DNA from: Planctomycetaceae bacterium
GTDB lineage: Bacteria > Planctomycetota > Planctomycetia > Planctomycetales > Planctomycetaceae
Assembly: GCA_021732415.1 (NCBI GenBank)
Contig: JAKFVC010000110.1
Coordinates: forward strand, 1-53,064
Direction of reading: 5' to 3'
DNA length: 53,064 nt
Numbering within the stretch: the first letter of the stretch is position 1; every line of letters starts with the position of its first letter. Positions 48,456-53,064 of this stretch are shown here, piece after piece. The notes under the pieces were generated by a model. It saw only the letters and a list, made by a program, of their open reading frames with translations, did not search any database and had not been told where the DNA came from. Made by a program: the position numbers and the translations under genes.

Positions 48456-49397
48456 TCAGTCGGCAAGTTTGATGAATGCCACTGCGTTGTTGTTGTTCAT
48501 CGGAATGACGAGTTGTTTCTGCTTGGAGTCATAGCCCATCGATGCGGCACTGGGAATTCCTGAAGCGATGATCTTGGCCGGTTGTCCCGGACGAATTTCC
48601 GAGACGCTGCCGAAGCGGACGCTGCTGACATACTTGGTCCCATTGGGAAGGATGATGAGACCGTCATTGCCTCCTTCCGCTGCATGTTCGGTCCGGATCA
48701 GCTTGGCAGTCACGGGATCGAAGGTCATGACGTCATTGTTGCCGACATTGACCACAACAACATGGCCTTCCTGGTCGATGGCCACCCCGTTGGGAGCGTC
48801 AAGGGGTTTGCCTTCGACAAACGTGGATGCGTCGCCATCGGCTGTGACCTTATACACGCGGCTCTCCGGGCGGGTGTTGGAGACGAAAATCGTACCATCC
48901 TTCGTTACACCGATCCCGTTGAGCAAGGTGGCCCCTTTCACCGGAAAAGCCCGTCCCGGTTTCCCGGTCACCAGATCGAACGTCCGTACTACGTCGATAT
49001 CCGCCGTGTAGAGCACGCCGTTCTGGATCGCGCTGCCGAGCGGATGATTCAACGTCAGACCATCACGCGTCGCACCGATCCACTTGGCGGTGTGGACCGT
49101 GCCATCCGGGTTCAAAAGCGAGACGTAGCCATCGTTCTCTTCCTGAGTTTGGGGAATGCCCGCGTTCATCACCACGATCAGATTCCGGACAGGATCGTAA
49201 GTGACGCTCTCGGCAAAGCGAAAACTCCCGTAGACTTTGACGTTGCTGCTGAGCGGCACGAACTGTCCGGCTTCGTTGACCGAGCCAAGCGGCTTGCCCG
49301 GCTGAAATTCCTTCGGCGGCGTTGCCGGAGCCTGTGCAAAAACCGCGCTGCCAAGCAATGACATCGTCCAGATAGAGGCCACAACAAAGAATCTCAT
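48456..49397 (-). CDS. Exported SMP-30/NHL-like beta-propeller protein
   Basis: 313 residues. Signal peptide RFFVVASIWTMSLLGSAVFA cleaves before QAPATPP. The mature part is a six-bladed-type propeller with blades such as FAESVTYDPVRNLIVVMNAG, LNGIGVTKDGTIFVSNTRP, APNGVAIDQEGHVVVVNVGN and ASMGYDSKQKQLVIPMNNNN. SMP-30/gluconolactonase relatives hydrolyse lactones, but metal ligands cannot be assigned safely. GAGGAAAG upstream supports the start at 49397. Divergent from the PQQ-like gene. Confidence 0.75.
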   Translation of the reverse strand: MRFFVVASIWTMSLLGSAVFAQAPATPPKEFQPGKPLGSVNEAGQFVPLSSNVKVYGSFRFAESVTYDPVRNLIVVMNAGIPQTQEENDGYVSLLNPDGTVHTAKWIGATRDGLTLNHPLGSAIQNGVLYTADIDVVRTFDLVTGKPGRAFPVKGATLLNGIGVTKDGTIFVSNTRPESRVYKVTADGDASTFVEGKPLDAPNGVAIDQEGHVVVVNVGNNDVMTFDPVTAKLIRTEHAAEGGNDGLIILPNGTKYVSSVRFGSVSEIRPGQPAKIIASGIPSAASMGYDSKQKQLVIPMNNNNAVAFIKLAD

Positions 49398-49634
49398 CGG
49401 CGTCTTTCCTCAGGTGTGATTTTTCCGCGCAGGCGGAACGGAACCGGATCGGGAATTCCCTACCAACGACAACATAATGAACCTATTGTCGACATTGCGT
49501 TAACGATCCCAAGTGACTGCCGCTCGCAACCGTCATTGAACTGATCGTAAGGCTTTGTCGTGCCTGATTGAAAGGGTATCGTGTCAGTGACGAGGGGAAC
49601 TTTTTTCGTTCTCGGATCACACGAGGGCCGATTC

Positions 49635-51134
49635 ATGACCGACAGTGCATGCACACTATTGGCCGGAATGCTTGCGGGTTTAGCGGTGGTCTTCCACACT
49701 CAGCTCTCGGCAGCGGACTGGCCGATGCGCGGGCGGGATTCCAGCCGCAATGCTGTCGTGGCTGATGGCGAAGGGCCAGTGGATTGGAAGATCACCGGGG
49801 ATAAAAACCTATATCGGAATGTCCGTTGGTGGGCTGATTTGGGCACGCTCAGTCATGGCGATCCGGTTGTTTCTCAAGGGCTGGTGTGGGTTGGGACGAA
49901 CAACAGTCACCCGCGCGATCCTGCCCATGACGAAGACGCCGGCGTGCTGATGTGCTTTGATGAGCGCGACGGCATGTTCCTATATCAATACCTGTCACCC
50001 CGATTGCCTGAAGGCCGGATCGTCGATTGGCCCGTTTCCAGCCAGGCCGGATCGCCGCTGATCGAAGGCAACCGACTGTGGTTCTGTAATACTCGCTATG
50101 AAGTGATCTGCCTCAACATCGCGCCGCTGCTGGCACGCACGGGGCCGCCGACTGTCGTGTGGAATGTCGACCTCCGGCAACAGTTTGGCGTTTCCCCAAG
50201 GGCGGTCATGATTGGTGGCAATGCTTCTCAATGTTCGATCGCCGGATATCAGGACTGGATCTACGTCAACACCACGAACGCGGCGGGTTATCATGACATT
50301 CCCTCGCCGCGAGCCCCCAGCCTGATCTGCTTCCACAAGCAAACCGGCGAAGTGAAATGGAAGGATAACTCTCCCGGTGAAAACCTGCTGGACGTGCAGC
50401 ACGGGAGTCCGTTGGTGGCGGAAATCGCCGGACGGGCGCAGGTCATCATGGGACAAGGCGATGGTTGGATGCGCGGGTTTGACGCGCTGACCGGCGAGGT
50501 GCTCTGGAAATTCGACATCAATCACAAATCGAAAACTCGCGGACGTTTGCGCGTCGCTGACCGCAATGATAAACGTAACAACCTTGCGGCCATGCCCGTC
50601 TTGCACAACGGCTACATTTATCTCACCACAGGACGGCATCATGAAATTACTGGTGGTGAGCCCGGACGACTCTGTTGTCTGGATCCCACCAAACGAGGCG
50701 AAATCAGCAGCCACGTGCAGGGCGACGATGGCCAGGTCCGAATCAATCCCAACTCGGGAGTGGTCTGGGAGTATCTGGGCGCTGGCGATCAGCTAGCTCT
50801 GCGGTTCTATAGCACCGTGTCGAGCATCGCGATTCACAAAGGATTGGTGTTTGCTACCGACACTATGGGACTGTTGCACGGTGTTGATGCCGCCACAGGA
50901 AAGAACGTGTGGATCCACGAGCTGGGTGCAACCAACTATTCTTGCTCCCCGGTAATTGTCGGCGACCGGGGCTATGTTCCCAGCGAGTCCGGTATCTGCA
51001 TCTTTACGGTCTCTCGCGAAAAGCAAATTCTTGCCGATCGCGAAACTGAGAATTTTGTTGAATCCACGCCCGCCTTCGCCAACGGTACGCTGTTTCTGAT
51101 GACGCGTAATCGGCTTTATGCCATCGGCCGGTAG
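49635..51134 (+). CDS. Exported PQQ-like beta-propeller protein
   Basis: About 499 residues. A signal (ACTLLAGMLAGLAVVFHTQL, cleavage near SAADW) is followed by ADWPMRGRDSSRNAV, the usual opening of PQQ-type propellers. Blades include VSQGLVWVGTNNSHPRD, LICFHKQTGEVKWKD, MRGFDALTGEVLWKFDI, LLHGVDAATGKNVWIHE. Such planctomycete proteins are electron-transfer or scaffold proteins; whether PQQ is bound is unknown. ATG 49635 has GAGG upstream and gives a better signal than GTG 49581. It is followed by the pectate lyase gene. Confidence 0.8.
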   Translation: MTDSACTLLAGMLAGLAVVFHTQLSAADWPMRGRDSSRNAVVADGEGPVDWKITGDKNLYRNVRWWADLGTLSHGDPVVSQGLVWVGTNNSHPRDPAHDEDAGVLMCFDERDGMFLYQYLSPRLPEGRIVDWPVSSQAGSPLIEGNRLWFCNTRYEVICLNIAPLLARTGPPTVVWNVDLRQQFGVSPRAVMIGGNASQCSIAGYQDWIYVNTTNAAGYHDIPSPRAPSLICFHKQTGEVKWKDNSPGENLLDVQHGSPLVAEIAGRAQVIMGQGDGWMRGFDALTGEVLWKFDINHKSKTRGRLRVADRNDKRNNLAAMPVLHNGYIYLTTGRHHEITGGEPGRLCCLDPTKRGEISSHVQGDDGQVRINPNSGVVWEYLGAGDQLALRFYSTVSSIAIHKGLVFATDTMGLLHGVDAATGKNVWIHELGATNYSCSPVIVGDRGYVPSESGICIFTVSREKQILADRETENFVESTPAFANGTLFLMTRNRLYAIGR

Positions 51135-51195
51135 CCGCCTGCGCGCATCGTTCACTCGACTCGCTACCGTAACGGATCTGGAAGTATCGCCTCCT

Positions 51196-52290
51196 ATGTT
51201 GAACCCGATTCTCGCAGCGGCTGTGATAGGGATCGGCGCGTTCACAGTCTTGTCGAATGCCGACGTGTTCGCCAACGAAAAGAGTGTTCCAGAGATCCGG
51301 GCGTTTCCCGGCGCGGAAGGATGGGGGGCATCCGCAGCCGGGGGACGCGGCGGCCGGGTGATCAAAGTCACCAATCTCAACGGTTCCGGACCGGGCAGTT
51401 TGGCCGAGGCTTGCAGCACACCGGGGCCGCGCATTGTGGTCTTCGAGGTCCGTGGCGTGATTCGCGGAAACATTCGTATCACGGAGCCGCAAATCACTAT
51501 TGCGGGCCAAACGGCACCGGGAGCGGGGATCACGATCGAAGGGGGTCTGTCCTCGTACGACTACGGTGTGAATGACGTCATTGTGCGCCACCTGCGCGTG
51601 CGTCGGAATCGTGAGACGGGAAGTGGTGGCAATTGTATTCAATTAGGGGGCCTCGGACCGCGAAAGACGGGCACGTCGAACATCATCCTGGATCATCTGT
51701 CACTGAGTTGGGGTAATGACGAGGTGATCGATCTCTATAATGCTCACCACGTCACGGTGCAGTGGTGTACGGTCGAGGAGTCCGATGACGCCGGGCACAG
51801 CAAGGGCGCTCATAATTTCGGTATCATCTCTGCGGCTGAGGAGAGTGGCGCGGTCTCGATCCATCACAATCTCTGGGCACACCATGCGCGCCGCGTTCCC
51901 TGCATGGCTCCGTACCGGGAAAACGCCGCCGGAGACTTCTGCAACAACGTCATTTACAACTGCCGCGGCGGATACACCGACGATGGCCACGGCAACCGGG
52001 CGCGTAGTTCGGTGAATCTCCACAAGAACTTCTATCGACGCGGCCCACAGACGATCGACCGCATGTATCCCTTCGCTCTCTCTCCGCAAATGGACTACTA
52101 CGTCCAAGAGAACTACTTCGAAGATTGGGGTTACCAGAGTCATCCCCGACACTGGAAGCAAGCGAATCTGCCGCGATGGATCCAGTTCAACAACAACGGC
52201 CGCGAGATCGAAGAACCCGCCACAGTCCCCGCGGTGCAAACAGGGGATGCCAAGGACGTCTACAATGTGATCCTCGCGAAAGCTGGTTGA
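51196..52290 (+). CDS. Exported pectate lyase-like polysaccharide lyase, damaged 3' end
   Basis: 364 residues. Signal NPILAAAVIGIGAFTVLSNA. The mature N-terminus RAFPGAEGWGASAAGGRGG and VIKVTNLNGSGPGSLAEAC is the hallmark of planctomycete and Bacteroidetes PL1-like lyases. A right-handed beta-helix follows with ITIAGQTAPGAGITIEGG, VIVRHLRVRRNRETGSGG, LDHLSLSWGNDEVIDLY, SIHHNLWAHHARRVPC. The protein stops at VYNVILAKAG, where relatives continue. In the next frame LTSLFRDDLTRQRVR leads to a TAA at about 52332, which resembles the missing C-terminus, so a late frameshift is likely. Confidence 0.8.
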   Translation: MLNPILAAAVIGIGAFTVLSNADVFANEKSVPEIRAFPGAEGWGASAAGGRGGRVIKVTNLNGSGPGSLAEACSTPGPRIVVFEVRGVIRGNIRITEPQITIAGQTAPGAGITIEGGLSSYDYGVNDVIVRHLRVRRNRETGSGGNCIQLGGLGPRKTGTSNIILDHLSLSWGNDEVIDLYNAHHVTVQWCTVEESDDAGHSKGAHNFGIISAAEESGAVSIHHNLWAHHARRVPCMAPYRENAAGDFCNNVIYNCRGGYTDDGHGNRARSSVNLHKNFYRRGPQTIDRMYPFALSPQMDYYVQENYFEDWGYQSHPRHWKQANLPRWIQFNNNGREIEEPATVPAVQTGDAKDVYNVILAKAG

Positions 52291-52789
52291 CCTCCCTGTT
52301 CCGTGACGATCTCACGCGACAAAGAGTGAGATAACAATCCTTCACACCGGGCGCAAGCCCTCCCAGTCTTCACAAGTCCCCCAGAGTGCGCGCTGGCCCT
52401 GGGCGAGAATTGAGATCATCCAGAAGCATCAGGATCTGGAGACCCTCAAGTATCTCCAGCCGACGAAGACCGGCAAGTCGATCATGACCGGGATGGACCC
52501 GAAGCTCATCACGGGCTACCACCTGTGCCTCGCCGACGAGGCACTCTGGTTGAGGAACTGGCGACTCCCCGCTCGATAGAGCATTGAACCGTATAATCGA
52601 TGGACATTGCCAATCTCGCCCCGTGCGAGTCGACATGTTCTGATATGCCCGACAAAGGTTCCGACAGCCTAGAAATCCTCTTAATTGCCGGCAATCGCAA
52701 CTCCCATTCAGATAGGGAGTTGAGCCAATTGTCGCGGTGGCCTGAGAATTTTTTCGTGAATTCCCGCCGCCTCCACTATCGGGGACAAG
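52291..52789. other. Stretch with decayed coding sequence
   Basis: After the lyase, a start-less open frame from about 52393 to TAG 52577-52579 reads EIIQKHQDLETLKYLQPTKT, GKSIMTGMDPKLITGYHLCL. It looks like the tail of a lost gene but is not recognised. The rest shows nothing. Confidence 0.3.
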
Positions 52790-52822
52790 AAGCCCTTCGA
52801 CAAGAACGTCGAAGGGCTTTCT
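52790..52822 (+). terminator. Rho-independent-type hairpin
   Basis: AAGCCCTTCGAC (52790-52801) pairs with GTCGAAGGGCTT (52808-52819) around a six-base loop, followed by TCTC. Very similar in form to the hairpin before the tRNA array. Confidence 0.65.
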
Positions 52823-52976
52823 CATTTCCGGGCATAGCTTTGCGTCGACAAGCCGGCAGTTCAAACAGATGATTTCAAGGATTCGCCGCTTCGCGGTGCA
52901 GTCACCGGTGAGCCTTGGCTCGCGAAGTGTTTGTGTAAGAGTCTATCCATAAAGTTTTTGCTTCACCGGATCGATT

Positions 52977-53064
52977 TCATGCGGCGACAGCGGGGCGGTA
53001 TTTGAAAGGAGGTTGGTCGTGGGTCGGGGCCAATCGACGAAGCATGCCGTTGATGGCCGTGAGT
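52977..53064 (-). CDS. C-terminal end of a probable transposase (partial)
   Basis: On the minus strand the window edge reads LTAINGMLRRLAPTHDQPPF, KYRPAVAA and TGA. The basic end and the abrupt AT-rich flank after the stop (GCAAAAACTTTATGGATAG, about 52940-52960) look like the end of an insertion sequence. The rest lies outside the window. Confidence 0.4.
   Translation of the reverse strand, partial: LTAINGMLRRLAPTHDQPPFKYRPAVAA

Noticed and set aside
1-53064. CRISPR arrays
   Set aside because: No series of regularly spaced identical repeats; the repeated T-arm sequences in the tRNA array have variable spacing and are explained by tRNAs.

Overview
The window looks like chromosome (or a large mobile region) of a planctomycete. 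The evidence is a giant surface protein with a planctomycete-type N-terminal export motif (residue cluster EPLEVRTLL), an exported small protein with a DUF1559-like motif, a flagellar-hook segment of planctomycete type, Tat- and lipoprotein-exported beta-propellers, many small lineage-specific membrane proteins, and moderately high GC. No rRNA, CRISPR array or replication origin was seen.

Layout. 1-2.5 kb: a monooxygenase-fold protein, a broken pRiA4b ORF-3-like gene, a small lipoprotein, a ferritin-like diiron protein and a DUF1653-cupin fusion, packed head to tail. 2.97-8.33 kb: the most striking region, an array of 42 tRNA genes, all on the + strand and all without an encoded CCA. I read anticodons for all 20 amino acids and almost one gene per anticodon. 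An unknown protein gene and an HNH endonuclease gene lie inside it. Several tRNAs are odd: C33 instead of U33, class I-like leucine tRNAs, Arg(GCG), a minimal D-loop. 8.6-15.2 kb: a membrane protein, a frameshifted slipin, a WD40 lipoprotein, a remnant junction of slipin and aldo/keto reductase, a ferredoxin-MBL protein and a Tat-exported TIM-barrel protein.

15.3-24.5 kb: a DNA damage module. A UvrD-like helicase (followed by a hemolysin III-like gene) diverges from imuA-imuB-dnaE2-lexA, the error-prone translesion cassette with its repressor. A perfect palindrome and a sigma70-like promoter lie upstream of imuA. An SRAP (YedK/HMCES-type) gene follows at 28.5 kb.

24.5-34.7 kb: many small, mostly unrecognised genes, including tandem paralogues, a family of tryptophan-rich small membrane proteins, a PTS IIA-like protein, a cold-shock protein, YCII/DGPF proteins, a broken cupin and a 49-bp dispersed repeat. 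35.2-37.3 kb: a two-gene module of a DUF6602-like putative nuclease and a PIN-like protein, a defence candidate. 38.5-43.7 kb: a 1,742-residue FG-GAP/VCBS surface protein interrupted in frame by a flagellar-hook-like segment. 44.4-47.4 kb: a 982-residue fusion of a RecB-like nuclease, an RNase H-like nuclease, a zinc ribbon and an IS66-like DDE transposase. Four diverged 3' ends of one integrase family, all on the minus strand, are scattered from 33 to 47.7 kb. 47.8-52.3 kb: exported carbohydrate and beta-propeller proteins, ending in a pectate lyase with a damaged 3' end. The last 88 bases look like the end of another transposase.
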